Shown here: positions 23,346 to 32,235 of the stretch, piece by piece
How positions within the stretch are numbered: position 1 is the first letter of the stretch
Layout of the letters: each line of letters opens with the position of its first letter
The notes under the pieces: model-generated
The model's input: only the letters and a program-made list of their open reading frames with translations
What the model was told of the DNA's origin: nothing
Database searches by the model: none
Position numbers and translations under genes: made by a program
Source of the DNA: Legionella sp. W10-070
Lineage (GTDB): Bacteria; Pseudomonadota; Gammaproteobacteria; Legionellales; Legionellaceae
DNA length: 32,520 nt
NCBI RefSeq assembly: GCF_900640175.1
Contig: NZ_CAAAJC010000026.1
Coordinates: 1 to 32,520, forward strand
Direction of reading: 5' to 3'

Positions 23346-24359
23346 TTAACGCTCCAGCAACTTATGGGGCAAGCTTTCCAGTCGACCGGCCTGGGTTACT
23401 ACCACATAATTTAATTTACGTTGCAGCTCGCTAATAGTGTCGGCGCCCGCATAAGTCAATCCGGATCGCAGACCACCGATGATATCGGCAATGATCGATT
23501 CTTCAGCCTGTCGATAAGGCACTTCCGTAGCCACCCCTTCTGCGGTTTTCCATTCATGCATTTGACCTATAAAATCTTCTTGTGCTTCACGAGAAGCCAT
23601 GCCGCGGTAACGTTTCACCTGTTTGCCATCTTCCTTGGTAATCACTTCTCCTGGTGTTGGATCGGTGCCTGCCAGCATACCGCCGATCATGACAAAATCA
23701 GCGCCGAAAGCCAGCGCTTTGACAATATCGCCTGAAGTGCGGATGCCCCCGTCGGCAACAATAGAGCGGTCGGAGCGGGCACAATCCTGAATACAGGTAA
23801 GCATGGGGATGCCAAATCCGGTTTTAATTCGCGTGCTGCATACAGAACCACCGCCAATCCCTGCTTTGATAATGTCTGCACCGCAGGATGCCAGGTAGTC
23901 AGCCCCGGCGTAGGTAGCGACATTGCCTGCCATGATGCAGCGGCTGCCAAGTAACTGCCTTAAACTTTTTAATGTTTTTCCAACATATTTGGCATGGGCA
24001 TGGGCTACATCGACACAAAAATAATCAGCGCCGGCATCGCGTAATGCCTCAGCGCGCTGCAGTTCAGCGTCAGTACAGCCAACTGAAACAAACACAGGCC
24101 CTTTACATTTTTTGAATTCGCTGATGTTTTCATCAATGGTTAAAAAACGATGCAGGGCGCCAATACCGCCCTTGCTATGCATAAAATTAGCCATCTTGCT
24201 TTCAGTAATGGTATCCATATTGGAGCTTATCACCGGCAATTGCAGGCTGAGCTTTTCCAGGCGATCAGTCGTACTGATATCAACGACCCGTCTTGACTCA
24301 TGATGATTGTAAGCTGGAACCAGTAATACATCATCGAAGGTGATGGCTTGGTTATTCAT
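23346..24359 (-). CDS. guaC: GMP reductase (GuaC) / IMP dehydrogenase superfamily
   Basis: 337 aa TIM-barrel enzyme: FDDVLLVPAYN at 8-18, ISSNMDTITE at 44-53, AGIGGGSVCSTR with active-site Cys174, ADGGIRTSGDIVKALAFGADFVMIGG, and YRGMASREAQ. There is no CBS insertion, and the length matches GMP reductases (about 340-350) and not IMP dehydrogenases (about 490). It converts GMP to IMP with NADPH. KAGIGGGSVC in place of the usual KVGIGPGS is a small variation. It follows the PhoH gene after 139 bases, so it may have its own promoter. Confidence 0.85.
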   Translation of the reverse strand: MNNQAITFDDVLLVPAYNHHESRRVVDISTTDRLEKLSLQLPVISSNMDTITESKMANFMHSKGGIGALHRFLTIDENISEFKKCKGPVFVSVGCTDAELQRAEALRDAGADYFCVDVAHAHAKYVGKTLKSLRQLLGSRCIMAGNVATYAGADYLASCGADIIKAGIGGGSVCSTRIKTGFGIPMLTCIQDCARSDRSIVADGGIRTSGDIVKALAFGADFVMIGGMLAGTDPTPGEVITKEDGKQVKRYRGMASREAQEDFIGQMHEWKTAEGVATEVPYRQAEESIIADIIGGLRSGLTYAGADTISELQRKLNYVVVTQAGRLESLPHKLLER

Positions 24360-24449
24360 GATATCCTCTTTTGGACCACAGTTATTGAGCAGACATTATA
24401 CGGCCATTATTTAAAACGTCCAGATTGCATGATCTGCCGGACAATTTTT

Positions 24450-24495
24450 AAGGAAAAACCGCCGTTTTAATCGCACCCTGATCTGCTGATTCTGG
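24450..24495. repeat. partial copy of the srnA-side inverted-repeat family
   Basis: AAGGAAAAACCGC, a variable gap, then TCGCACCC and a closing ATTCTGG match the right portion of the 19879-20000 element and its flank (19966-20022). The left arm is missing. It lies between guaC and the PhoH gene. Confidence 0.5.
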
Positions 24496-24498
24496 TTG

Positions 24499-25902
24499 TT
24501 ATAAATGTTCAGCAGCATAATAAGAAAGCCTTGAACGCTCACCGCGGGTCAGGGTCATATGGGCGCTATGTTGCCAATGTTTGAAACGGTCAACGGCAAA
24601 GGTCAAGCCAGAAGTTGTTTCAGTCAGGTAAGGCGTATCAATCTGTTTGATATCACCAAGACAAACGATTTTACTTCCCGGGCCTGCCCGGGTAACCAGC
24701 GTTTTAATCTGCTTTGAAGTTAGATTTTGGGCTTCATCAATGATGATAAAACGGTTTAAAAAGGTACGTCCCCGCATGAAGTTCAGCGAACGTATTTTAA
24801 TCTTGTTTTGCAGCAAATCCTGCGTGGCACCCCGGCCAAAGCTGCCCCCTTCTTGTGAACTGTGCAGTACTTCCAGGTTATCCATTAAAGCCCCCATCCA
24901 GGGCGTCATTTTCTCTTCTTCAGTGCCTGGCAAGAAGCCGATGTCTTCACCGACAGGGATGGTGACTCTGGTCATTAAAATTTCATTGTAGCGGTTTTGA
25001 TCTAGAACCTGGGTTAAGCCGGCAGCAATGGTTAATAAGGTTTTACCTGTCCCTGCAGAGCCTTGTAAGGTTACGAAATCTATATCTGGATCAAGCAGCA
25101 GGTTGAGGGCAAAATTCTGCTCGCGATTGCGGGCCATAATCCCCCATACGGAATGCTTGGATTGGGTGTAGTCTCGTGCAATTTGTACCACCGCACCATT
25201 TTCCGAGACTTCTTTGATGACAGCCTGGAATTGATTATCTTCAGTGCTGATACAGTCATTGAAGTTCCATTGGGTGGTTAAGGGGCCACTAATGCGATAG
25301 AAGGTTTTTCCATTGTCCTGCCAGGCCTCCATATTTTTGGCATGGCTGTCCCAGAAATTATTTTCAAGAATATGCAAGCCGCTATGCAGCAGGTTGACGT
25401 CATCCAGTACTTTATCATTGTAGTAGTCCTGAGCCGGGATGCCCAGAATCCCGGATTTGATGCGCAAATTGATGTCTTTGGAAATAATAATGACTTGCCT
25501 GTCGGGATATTTTTTCTGCAAGCCGAGTGCTGTAGCGAGCAGGGTATTGTCTGCCTTATGACCTGGTAAGGAGGTAGGACGCAATTGTTCAAATTCATCG
25601 GTTTGAAAAAAAAGTCGCCCGCTTCCTTTCTGTCTTTCGCCGCTTAAGAAATCAGCAATGGGCAGGCCCTGGACAATTTCCTCATGGCTGGCATTGCTCA
25701 TTAACTCCACTAACATCCGGTTGGTTTGGCGCACATTGCGTGCCACTTCTGAGAGACCGGTCTTATGACTATCCAGCTCTTCAAGAACAACCATGGGTAA
25801 ATAAACATCATGTTCTTCAAATCGATAGATAGCAGAGGGATCATGCATCATGATATTGGTATCAAGCACGAACAATTTGGTTGTTTTATTTTCTATACCC
25901 AT
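24499..25902 (-). CDS. PIN-PhoH ATPase (PhoH2/YlaK-type)
   Basis: 467 aa. I use the ATG at 25902, eight bases after AGG; an in-frame GTG at 25911 is possible. The N-terminus is a PIN ribonuclease domain (FVLDTNIMMHD with Asp14; VVLEELDSHK; PGHKADNTLLA; IISKDINLR), so the acidic RNase site is complete. The C-terminal half is a PhoH ATPase: Walker A GSAGTGKT at 281-288 and Walker B IIDEAQN around Asp389. Such proteins unwind and cut RNA in mycobacteria (PhoH2). The gene lies 54 bases after bcp and is likely co-transcribed with it. Confidence 0.92.
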   Translation of the reverse strand: MGIENKTTKLFVLDTNIMMHDPSAIYRFEEHDVYLPMVVLEELDSHKTGLSEVARNVRQTNRMLVELMSNASHEEIVQGLPIADFLSGERQKGSGRLFFQTDEFEQLRPTSLPGHKADNTLLATALGLQKKYPDRQVIIISKDINLRIKSGILGIPAQDYYNDKVLDDVNLLHSGLHILENNFWDSHAKNMEAWQDNGKTFYRISGPLTTQWNFNDCISTEDNQFQAVIKEVSENGAVVQIARDYTQSKHSVWGIMARNREQNFALNLLLDPDIDFVTLQGSAGTGKTLLTIAAGLTQVLDQNRYNEILMTRVTIPVGEDIGFLPGTEEEKMTPWMGALMDNLEVLHSSQEGGSFGRGATQDLLQNKIKIRSLNFMRGRTFLNRFIIIDEAQNLTSKQIKTLVTRAGPGSKIVCLGDIKQIDTPYLTETTSGLTFAVDRFKHWQHSAHMTLTRGERSRLSYYAAEHL

Positions 25903-25956
25903 TCGTTTCACCTGTCAGATAGATGCTAATCATTGTGCTGAGGGGGGCGAATGGAG

Positions 25957-26433
25957 TCAAGCCTTATCTTGGCTTTCTAATTCTCTTAACGTCTCCATCA
26001 CTTCCGCTACATGCCCTTTAACATTCACCTTGCGCCACTCATGCCGCAGGATACCCCGGGGATCGATAATAAAGGTACTGCGCTCAATGCCACGTACTTG
26101 CTTGCCATACATGGATTTCATTTTGATTACATCAAATTGCTTGCACAAGGACTCCTCCTGGTCACTAATCAGTTCAAAAGGAAATTGCTGCTTGCCTTTG
26201 AAATTTTCATGCGATTTCAAACTATCGCGAGAAATGCCCAAGACCTTGCTGTTTAATGTTTGCAGCTCAGGATAGGCATCACGAAAATCCTGACCCTCAA
26301 CCGTACAACCTGGCGTTGAATCCTTGGGGTAAAAGTAGAGGATCAGCCATTGGCCTTGATAATCGCTTAATTTGCCCCGAGTGTTATTGGTGGCAGTAAA
26401 TTCAAAATCGGCTACTTTCTCGCCAACGTTCAT
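25957..26433 (-). CDS. bcp: thiol peroxidase Bcp/PrxQ
   Basis: 158-aa peroxiredoxin. The peroxidatic Cys43 sits in DSTPGCTVEG. E. coli Bcp has a resolving Cys five residues on; here that position is Gln48. The only other cysteine is Cys97 (ESLCKQF), at the place of E. coli Cys99. It therefore probably works as a 1-Cys enzyme, or with an unusual resolving partner, on hydrogen peroxide and organic peroxides with thioredoxin or a similar donor. First gene before the PIN-PhoH gene and divergent from smpB. Confidence 0.93.
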   Translation of the reverse strand: MNVGEKVADFEFTATNNTRGKLSDYQGQWLILYFYPKDSTPGCTVEGQDFRDAYPELQTLNSKVLGISRDSLKSHENFKGKQQFPFELISDQEESLCKQFDVIKMKSMYGKQVRGIERSTFIIDPRGILRHEWRKVNVKGHVAEVMETLRELESQDKA

Positions 26434-26484
26434 TGTTCTCTCCAGATAGGGTTATCTTGGGTATAGACTAGTTCAAAGTCGGGG

Positions 26485-26515
26485 TTTCGCCAAGACTTGT
26501 TATTCTGTGTATAAT
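26485..26515 (+). promoter_or_regulatory. candidate promoter of smpB
   Basis: TATAAT at 26510-26515 lies 36 bases before the ATG. The -35 region (TTTCGCC near 26485-26491) is poor, so strength is uncertain. The short 117-bp divergent gap with bcp must carry both promoters. Confidence 0.35.
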
Positions 26516-26550
26516 ATCCGCTTTGCAAAGTTGATATCCTCAGGTGTTTT

Positions 26551-27021
26551 ATGACTGCCCGTAAGCAGCAAAGTGCTGGCATTGCCACCAACAAAAAAGC
26601 ACGTTTTGATTATTTTATAGAAAATGAACATGAAGCCGGTTTGGTTCTTGAAGGATGGGAAGTAAAAAGTCTGCGGGCAGGAAAGATAAATCTTTCTGAT
26701 GCCCATGTGATTATAAAGCACGGCGAGGCTTTTTTGTTAGGTGCGCAAATCCAGCCCTTACCGACTGCCTCGGCACATCTTTTCCCGGATGCCACAAGAA
26801 CCCGCAAATTGCTGCTCAATCGCAAAGAGCTCAACCAGCTTATCGGTAGTGTCGAGCGACAAGGGTACACCATCGTACCTTTATCCCTCTACTGGAAAAA
26901 TAATCGGGTGAAAATAAAAATAGCCTTGGCCAAAGGGAAAAAAACGCATGATAAGCGAGACAGCATTAAGGATAGGGACTGGGAGCGGGATCGGGCCCGA
27001 TTGTTTAAAAAGCATCATTAA
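26551..27021 (+). CDS. smpB: SsrA-binding protein SmpB
   Basis: 156-aa OB-fold partner of tmRNA in ribosome rescue. Signatures: [45 protein letters not shown] across the first 55 residues and the basic C-terminal tail [25 protein letters not shown], which occupies the empty mRNA channel. Length is normal. AGGTG precedes the ATG. I looked for ssrA downstream and did not find it in this window. Confidence 0.97.
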   Translation: MTARKQQSAGIATNKKARFDYFIENEHEAGLVLEGWEVKSLRAGKINLSDAHVIIKHGEAFLLGAQIQPLPTASAHLFPDATRTRKLLLNRKELNQLIGSVERQGYTIVPLSLYWKNNRVKIKIALAKGKKTHDKRDSIKDRDWERDRARLFKKHH

Positions 27022-27097
27022 AAAACAGGATTAACCAGAAGACTGTTCTTAATCAAGTTTTCTTCGCCGCAAAAAATTAATTGAGGACACCAGCTAA

Positions 27098-27271
27098 AGA
27101 TTGTATGCTGAAGGGATTGTAGCTTCCTCCATTATCAGCCGATACGAGGTGCGCTCAGGCGGGGAACAGTTAAGCGTCTCATTGAGACTAACATACCAGG
27201 GCGATATGGCTAAAGGGGTTGGCTGGAGAATGAAAGTGATCCATAATCTGGAAGTTCCCAATTATTCCTGA
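27098..27271 (+). pseudogene. protein-like orphan frame, possible gene remnant
   Basis: Between smpB and the SPOR gene, a frame open from 27098 to a TGA at 27269-27271 reads YAEGIVASSIISRYEVRSG then GEQLSVSLRLTYQGDMAKG and VGWRMKVIHNLEVPNYS. The composition is clearly protein-like. The only start is a TTG at 27101, with GAGGA too far upstream (13 bases). It may be the C-terminal scrap of a lost gene or a small gene with a weak start. I do not recognise the family. Confidence 0.4.
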
Positions 27272-27291
27272 TTTGTGGTTAAGGATAATCA

Positions 27292-27999
27292 ATGAAACAA
27301 GCTAAGTGGAAATCCTGTCTGAAAAGTATTGGCCTTTTGGTGGCTGTGATGGTAAGTGTTAACTCACAGGCAGCAAAATTGTATGGCTTGGAAAATACCA
27401 GGCATTTAAGTAGTAATTTACAGGCTCCTTTTTACATTCAGGCGGGGGCGTTTAAAATTCCCCGTAATGCGATTAACTACGCTCAGGAATTATCTAATCG
27501 CTATCCCTACCCAGTCAGGATAGTAAAAAAAGCGTTGTTTAACCGGGTAATAATCGGCCCTCTTCCCAATGTGGCAGCTGTAGAAGGTCTGACGGCACCG
27601 CAAACCCTGTTTGTCAGCAATGAAAAAAAGGAAAATCAGCCCGTAACATTGAAGGGGAAAGGGGAAGTGCATCAGACTGCATCAAGCTTGGTTGAAGTGC
27701 CTGATTTTGCCAGTGAAGCATTCGAGACTGAATCCGAGATGATCATCGCTGACGCTGAGGCAAATAATCTTATGATGGCATCTGATGATTTAATCGCCAC
27801 TGCAGGGCAGCGCGATTTACTTAGCCAGGCCATAGGCGATTGCATCATTCAATATGCCGTGGCTGAACTTAAAAATTATGCCTTTCTTTGGGACGTGAGT
27901 AAGGAGATGCTGCCTGTTGTTTCCAACATTAATCTGCTCCCCAACTTGCCTTCCGTTGCCTTGCTTGACTGGCAAGCGCTAGAACAGCAAATGACTTAA
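27292..27999 (+). CDS. secreted SPOR-domain-like protein
   Basis: 235 aa with a signal peptide ending NSQA near residue 27. The segment PFYIQAGAFKIPRNAINYAQEL followed by YPVRIVKKALFNRVIIGPLPN is a SPOR-like fold, which in other proteins binds denuded septal peptidoglycan. The rest is acidic and then hydrophobic (ENSEMIIADAEANNLMM..., LLPNLPSVALLDWQ) with no domain I recognise. Role could be in the cell wall. It stands alone between the orphan frame and the mazF remnant. Confidence 0.65.
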   Translation: MKQAKWKSCLKSIGLLVAVMVSVNSQAAKLYGLENTRHLSSNLQAPFYIQAGAFKIPRNAINYAQELSNRYPYPVRIVKKALFNRVIIGPLPNVAAVEGLTAPQTLFVSNEKKENQPVTLKGKGEVHQTASSLVEVPDFASEAFETESEMIIADAEANNLMMASDDLIATAGQRDLLSQAIGDCIIQYAVAELKNYAFLWDVSKEMLPVVSNINLLPNLPSVALLDWQALEQQMT

Positions 28000-28146
28000 A
28001 AGCGGGCATTTTCAGCAGATAATTAGCGTAAAATTTTAACAGGCTGTGCCAAGCACCCAATCGCTCAATTATTCACATTTCGCTCGGCAAAATTTGTTCA
28101 CGGACCTGATATAGTATTCAATAGTAGCATATAAGTTAGCTATATT

Positions 28147-28345
28147 TTAAGTCAGGTCTAAGTGAAGTTTTAAGGCATCATTTATTTTCATCATAATTTT
28201 ATTGCCAACAATACCTGCAGGGTCAGATTTAGCAATCCTTAATTTAGATATCGTTCTAATTTGATGACATTGAGCTTTAGAATCTTTAGTAAGATTCTGT
28301 TGAACTTCATACCCTTAATTTCGCCTGTCAGCAAGGAATGGGTTT
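28147..28345 (-). pseudogene. frameshifted MazF/PemK-family toxin fragment
   Basis: On the minus strand one frame (TTC at 28306-28308 down to stop 28147) reads EVQQNLTKDSKAQCHQIRT, ISKLRIAKSDPAGIVGNKI and MMKINDALKLHLDLT, the C-terminal half of a MazF/PemK mRNA interferase. The preceding core motif appears in another frame as LLTGEIKG just upstream (about 28311-28345), where intact toxins continue GYPFEV. A small deletion has therefore split the frame, and the N-terminus has been replaced by the next gene's leader. No antitoxin gene is seen. It is an inactive relic. Confidence 0.7.
28279..28298. other. perfect 8-bp hairpin within the mazF remnant
   Basis: AGAATCTT, loop TAGT, AAGATTCT. It falls in the leader of the gene at 28360 but also inside the toxin remnant codons, and it has no T run. 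Probably incidental; an RNA-structure role is possible. Confidence 0.25.
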
Positions 28346-28359
28346 TTAAGGAGTATTAG

Positions 28360-29469
28360 ATGGGAAAGTATTTAGAAATTCTCAATAGCAAATTATCGCA
28401 TACAGAAAAATCGGATTATCCACGTCGTCAATATCAATCCTTCATGACTACTTTTGAGTGGCGTAATGTAGAGATGGCAGATGAGCTGGCGAAATATATG
28501 AAAGAAGGGGGTTCCCTGTTCCATTTTCCCTATTTTCGCCAAATTTATGGTTTATGGAGAGTCACTTTTAAATCATTCTTTGTATCCCGGAAATATGATT
28601 CTGCAAGTAGTATTTTAAATTCAGAATATGGATTAATGGCCGCTTTTATTGGCATTTTTACGACACTGGAGTATGCACCGAAAGGGGTTATTTCCTTATT
28701 CTTGCGACCTTTCTTAAATAAGAAAAATTCCACACCGCTCCAGAATCATCTGGCTGAGTATTTCCAACAATATGCCTCAGACTTACAAACGATCCCTTTC
28801 TATGATCATGATTACAAAGGAGCAAAACAAAAGTTAGTGCGTGCCTATAAGGAATGTGCCAATAAGACTTGGGGTGACTGGTTTAGTTATCAATGCATTT
28901 CAGCTGAGTTAAGCGCCAGGTATTGGATTTCAAAACCATTAAGTTATTGGTTTCACCAGGAAAGCAATATTGTTCCTGCTACAACGGACATGATTGTTAA
29001 ATTTAAATCAAAGGAAAGCAGTGGAATTGACAAGGCCAAACAGGAATTCATTTCTAAAATAGAATCAATCAAAGAGAATGCTCAGGTAAGCATTGTGAAA
29101 GATCATGTCTATGCTAAGGAGAAAAAGAATGCTAGTTACATTTCTATTTATGCAGAATTAAGGGCCCCTCGTTACGCTGCTTTCCAAAATACGATTCAGG
29201 CATTAGAAGAGCAAGACATTCAGGTGAAAAAAATTGCTGGCAATGAACAGGTACAAGTAAAGTGTCTGGTAGCAGATTCTAATGCGATGGCATCACAAGC
29301 TCAGCAATTAAAAGAAAAGAAAGTTAACCTGCTCTATGCTTATGGCGATGATATCCACCCCAATTACCGCATGTGTTTATTTGATATCCCAGTCAAGTAT
29401 TTGCAAGAAGTAACTAACAATCTTAATCGATGTGAAGGCGTTGAAGTCAAGTTTATTCATAATTTTTAA
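28360..29469 (+). CDS. unrecognised 369-aa protein paired with the FAD-methyltransferase gene
   Basis: Strong ribosome site (TAAGGAG six bases upstream). No family is recognised. Visible features: a charged N-terminus (YPRRQYQSFMTTFEWRNVEM), aromatic-rich stretches (FHFPYFRQIYGLWRVTFKSFFVSRKYD), and one hydrophobic segment (YGLMAAFIGIF, near 90-100) that may sit in a membrane. A C-terminal half of mixed strands and helices follows (YISIYAELRAPRYAAFQNTI; VNLLYAYGDDIHPNYRMCLFD). No signal peptide. The next gene starts 11 bases after its stop, so the two products likely act together. Base composition is visibly more AT-rich than the Bat operon, which may mean transfer. Confidence 0.75.
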   Translation: MGKYLEILNSKLSHTEKSDYPRRQYQSFMTTFEWRNVEMADELAKYMKEGGSLFHFPYFRQIYGLWRVTFKSFFVSRKYDSASSILNSEYGLMAAFIGIFTTLEYAPKGVISLFLRPFLNKKNSTPLQNHLAEYFQQYASDLQTIPFYDHDYKGAKQKLVRAYKECANKTWGDWFSYQCISAELSARYWISKPLSYWFHQESNIVPATTDMIVKFKSKESSGIDKAKQEFISKIESIKENAQVSIVKDHVYAKEKKNASYISIYAELRAPRYAAFQNTIQALEEQDIQVKKIAGNEQVQVKCLVADSNAMASQAQQLKEKKVNLLYAYGDDIHPNYRMCLFDIPVKYLQEVTNNLNRCEGVEVKFIHNF

Positions 29470-29480
29470 AGGAAATAGGG

Positions 29481-32228
29481 ATGAAGATTAATTTTTTTCC
29501 AGGTTTAGCTAAATTAACGGCTATTCCTGCTGTCATGATTGACAACGCTTATCGCAATGAAGAAAAAGGCGTTTGGGGGCATGTTTGGCGAGCGCTTAAA
29601 GTGCGCACTATTTATGGGTTCGTTTTTTTGCCCTTGGCTTTGGTAGACTTAGGAGTAGCTGGTTTACTTAGTGTCCGTTATGCAATTGGCTCAGCATTGC
29701 GAGTTGATGATGTGCAAGATCAGCGATTAATGCAACAAAAGAAATATAACACGCTTTTTAGTAAAAATCTGTTGGTGTTAGTTTCTGCCCCGCTAGGTTT
29801 TTTAAATCCAAAACTTGCCGGAAATTATTTTCTTCCTGAAAGGTCTGAAACAGGGGTTATTTCAGGGGGTAGTTACTATTATCATTCTCCAAATGCAGAG
29901 CTTAAAGTACCAGGAGACGTTGAAGAATTACAAAGCATTATTGCTAATGCTGCAAGACGGGGGGATAAAATCATTCCAGTGGGGGCTGGTTTTAGTCAAG
30001 GGAAACAATTTCTTCGGGAAGAAAACATCACCGTTGTGGATTTGAAGAAATTCAATACCATCGAAATTAATTCAAAAGAGAAAACGGCTACTGTCGGTGC
30101 TGGTACTCGCTGGAAAGAGCTACAAGTTGAAGCGGATAAACATAAGCTGGCTTTACAAGTTATGCAGGCATCCAATGTATTTTCTGTAGGCGGTTCCATC
30201 GGTACGAATATCCATGGTTGGAAACATGACAAGGGGATGTTATCCAATGTAATTCTTTCGATGGATATTATTAATGCTCAAGGTGAAAAACAAACCCTTA
30301 CCCCCAGGGACGAATTATTTCATGCGGTTACTGGCGGGTTAGGATTAGTTGCTATTGTTGTGAGTGTAACCATCCAATTAACCGACAATGAATTGCTAAT
30401 GGAAAAAGGTGTGAAGATTCCGATTAGTGATTATGTAGATTATTTTTATCAGCATGTTCTGGCAGATGAAAAAAATCGTATGCATTTATTTCGCTTATCC
30501 TTGGATCCTAAAAACCTTTTAGGCAGTGGAGTTGCGGTTAATTATGTTAAGGAAGGGACAGAAAAGCCTTGTATCACCCCCAATCTGACAGTTGAACGTG
30601 CAGATGGTAAACGTGAAGAACGGATCCTGATTAATTTGGCCAGACGTTTTGATTGGTTAAGGAAATTTTATTGGGCGGGTGAATCGGGGCGGTTGTTGGC
30701 CAATAAGGCCAAACCGCTTACGACCAATGCAATCATGCAACCGCCGATTAGTGCGATGTTTACCCCGGCATTAAGTGAAGCAGAGTGGTTACAAGAATAT
30801 TTTCTACCTGCTGAAAATCTTGCACCATTCCTATCAAAACTAGGTAAATTACTGACAGATAATCATGTTGTCCTACTTAATGCCTCTGTGCGTTTTGTAA
30901 AACAAAACAATAAATCCCCCTTGTCTTATGCTTATGATGGCGATCGTTTTGCTGTAGTTCTCTGCTTTAATCAATCGTTGCAGCAAGAAAAGGTGGTTCA
31001 GGCGCAAAAATGGCTTAGAGAAGCGCAAAAAATGACTGTTGAAATGGGGGGAGCCTATTATTTACCCTATCAGCATGTCTCCTCACCAGAGGATTTTGAT
31101 AAAGCTTATCCTCATGCAGAAGCGTTCCGTCGTATAAAGGCAACAGTTGACCCGGATAATTTATTTGTCAGTGGTTTTTACCAAAAATACATTGCGCCGC
31201 AGCCTCAAGAAAATCACTTTAAAGTGATTATGAAAGATGAGGCCAGTAGAAAAGAATTTGCTGGTTTTTTGCGCAATGTTTTGCAACGAGTCGATGATAA
31301 TAAGTTATATGATTTATTAGCGGATATCTTAAAATATAAAGATTCCCATGCAGAAATTTATGAAGAATTATGTAGACGACTACCTGAGGTGATGCCATCA
31401 CAGGCAGGATCGGTTTATCGTATTCTAAATTCCTTATCAGCAATTAAAAAAGATTTGGCCGATCAAGCAAAATTGTTGTTAGCTGGCATTAAAGAAATTA
31501 ATGGTTTGGTTGAGATTGGTTACCCAGGAAGATTTGTCGCTGGATTTAAAAATCAATTTGAGATTAGAGGGAAAATTATTGCAGTTCTCGATGCAGTATC
31601 GATGACCGATTATATTCAAACTGGATTTCCGACACCTTATCATCAATTTCAAAAACTTGATTACAGTAAACCTAATCTTGCTGATCTTCCCGACAATAGT
31701 GCAGATGTTATTACTTGTTATGTGGGTCTCCATCATTTCCCAGATAATGAACTGGAAACATTCTTAAAAGACGTACGTCGAGTACTGCGTAATGGTGGTC
31801 ATTTCCTATTAGTGGATCATGATGTAGTCGATGAAAAATCGTTTAGCATGGCGTATATGGCGCATACTATTTTCAATGCCGTGACAGGGATTAGTCTTCA
31901 AGATGAAGTGAATGAAACCAGAAATTTCCACCCTATGTCCTATTGGCAAGAATTGCTGGAGAAACATGGTTTGGGTTATGCGATAGAGGGTCCTGATGTG
32001 CCATTAATCAGAACGGAAGATCCAAGCCGTAATCGCATGGTAAGCTTTGTTAAATCCGGGCCTGAAAATGCCTGTTCTTCGCGTGAGCATGGCGTTGCGA
32101 AGAAATCACAACGTCCGGACTGGAGAAAATCGACCGCAGTCAAATCGAGTCATTCCTCTTTATTTGAAGGCAATAAGGCCGTGCAGGTAGCGCAGGAAGA
32201 GGAGCGAATCACAGTTAATTACGAATAG
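29481..32228 (+). CDS. FAD-binding oxidoreductase fused to SAM methyltransferase
   Basis: 915 aa, three parts. (1) Residues 1-120: two hydrophobic stretches (43-73 and 96-117), probably membrane-associated. (2) Residues about 140-570: a PCMH/VAO-type flavin domain with PVGAGFSQGK at 166-175, VGAGTRWKEL at 205-214, VGGSIGTNIHGW at 236-247, GGLGLV at 285-290, and the cofactor-domain end ATVDPDNLFVSGFYQKY at 554-570. (3) Residues about 650-860: a class I methyltransferase with VEIGYPGRF as a weak SAM loop and LPDNSADVITCYVGLHHFPD then LKDVRRVLRNGGHFLLVDHD. The last residues are VAQEEERITVNYE, a glutamate cluster like the Dot/Icm E-block. Substrates are unknown. The fusion is unusual, and the gene follows the 369-aa gene closely. 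Confidence 0.85.
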   Translation: MKINFFPGLAKLTAIPAVMIDNAYRNEEKGVWGHVWRALKVRTIYGFVFLPLALVDLGVAGLLSVRYAIGSALRVDDVQDQRLMQQKKYNTLFSKNLLVLVSAPLGFLNPKLAGNYFLPERSETGVISGGSYYYHSPNAELKVPGDVEELQSIIANAARRGDKIIPVGAGFSQGKQFLREENITVVDLKKFNTIEINSKEKTATVGAGTRWKELQVEADKHKLALQVMQASNVFSVGGSIGTNIHGWKHDKGMLSNVILSMDIINAQGEKQTLTPRDELFHAVTGGLGLVAIVVSVTIQLTDNELLMEKGVKIPISDYVDYFYQHVLADEKNRMHLFRLSLDPKNLLGSGVAVNYVKEGTEKPCITPNLTVERADGKREERILINLARRFDWLRKFYWAGESGRLLANKAKPLTTNAIMQPPISAMFTPALSEAEWLQEYFLPAENLAPFLSKLGKLLTDNHVVLLNASVRFVKQNNKSPLSYAYDGDRFAVVLCFNQSLQQEKVVQAQKWLREAQKMTVEMGGAYYLPYQHVSSPEDFDKAYPHAEAFRRIKATVDPDNLFVSGFYQKYIAPQPQENHFKVIMKDEASRKEFAGFLRNVLQRVDDNKLYDLLADILKYKDSHAEIYEELCRRLPEVMPSQAGSVYRILNSLSAIKKDLADQAKLLLAGIKEINGLVEIGYPGRFVAGFKNQFEIRGKIIAVLDAVSMTDYIQTGFPTPYHQFQKLDYSKPNLADLPDNSADVITCYVGLHHFPDNELETFLKDVRRVLRNGGHFLLVDHDVVDEKSFSMAYMAHTIFNAVTGISLQDEVNETRNFHPMSYWQELLEKHGLGYAIEGPDVPLIRTEDPSRNRMVSFVKSGPENACSSREHGVAKKSQRPDWRKSTAVKSSHSSLFEGNKAVQVAQEEERITVNYE

Positions 32229-32235
32229 CAGTAAA

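Noticed and set aside
27022-27291. tmRNA gene (ssrA) next to smpB
   Set aside because: No tRNA-like acceptor ends, CCA or tag-peptide reading frame could be found.
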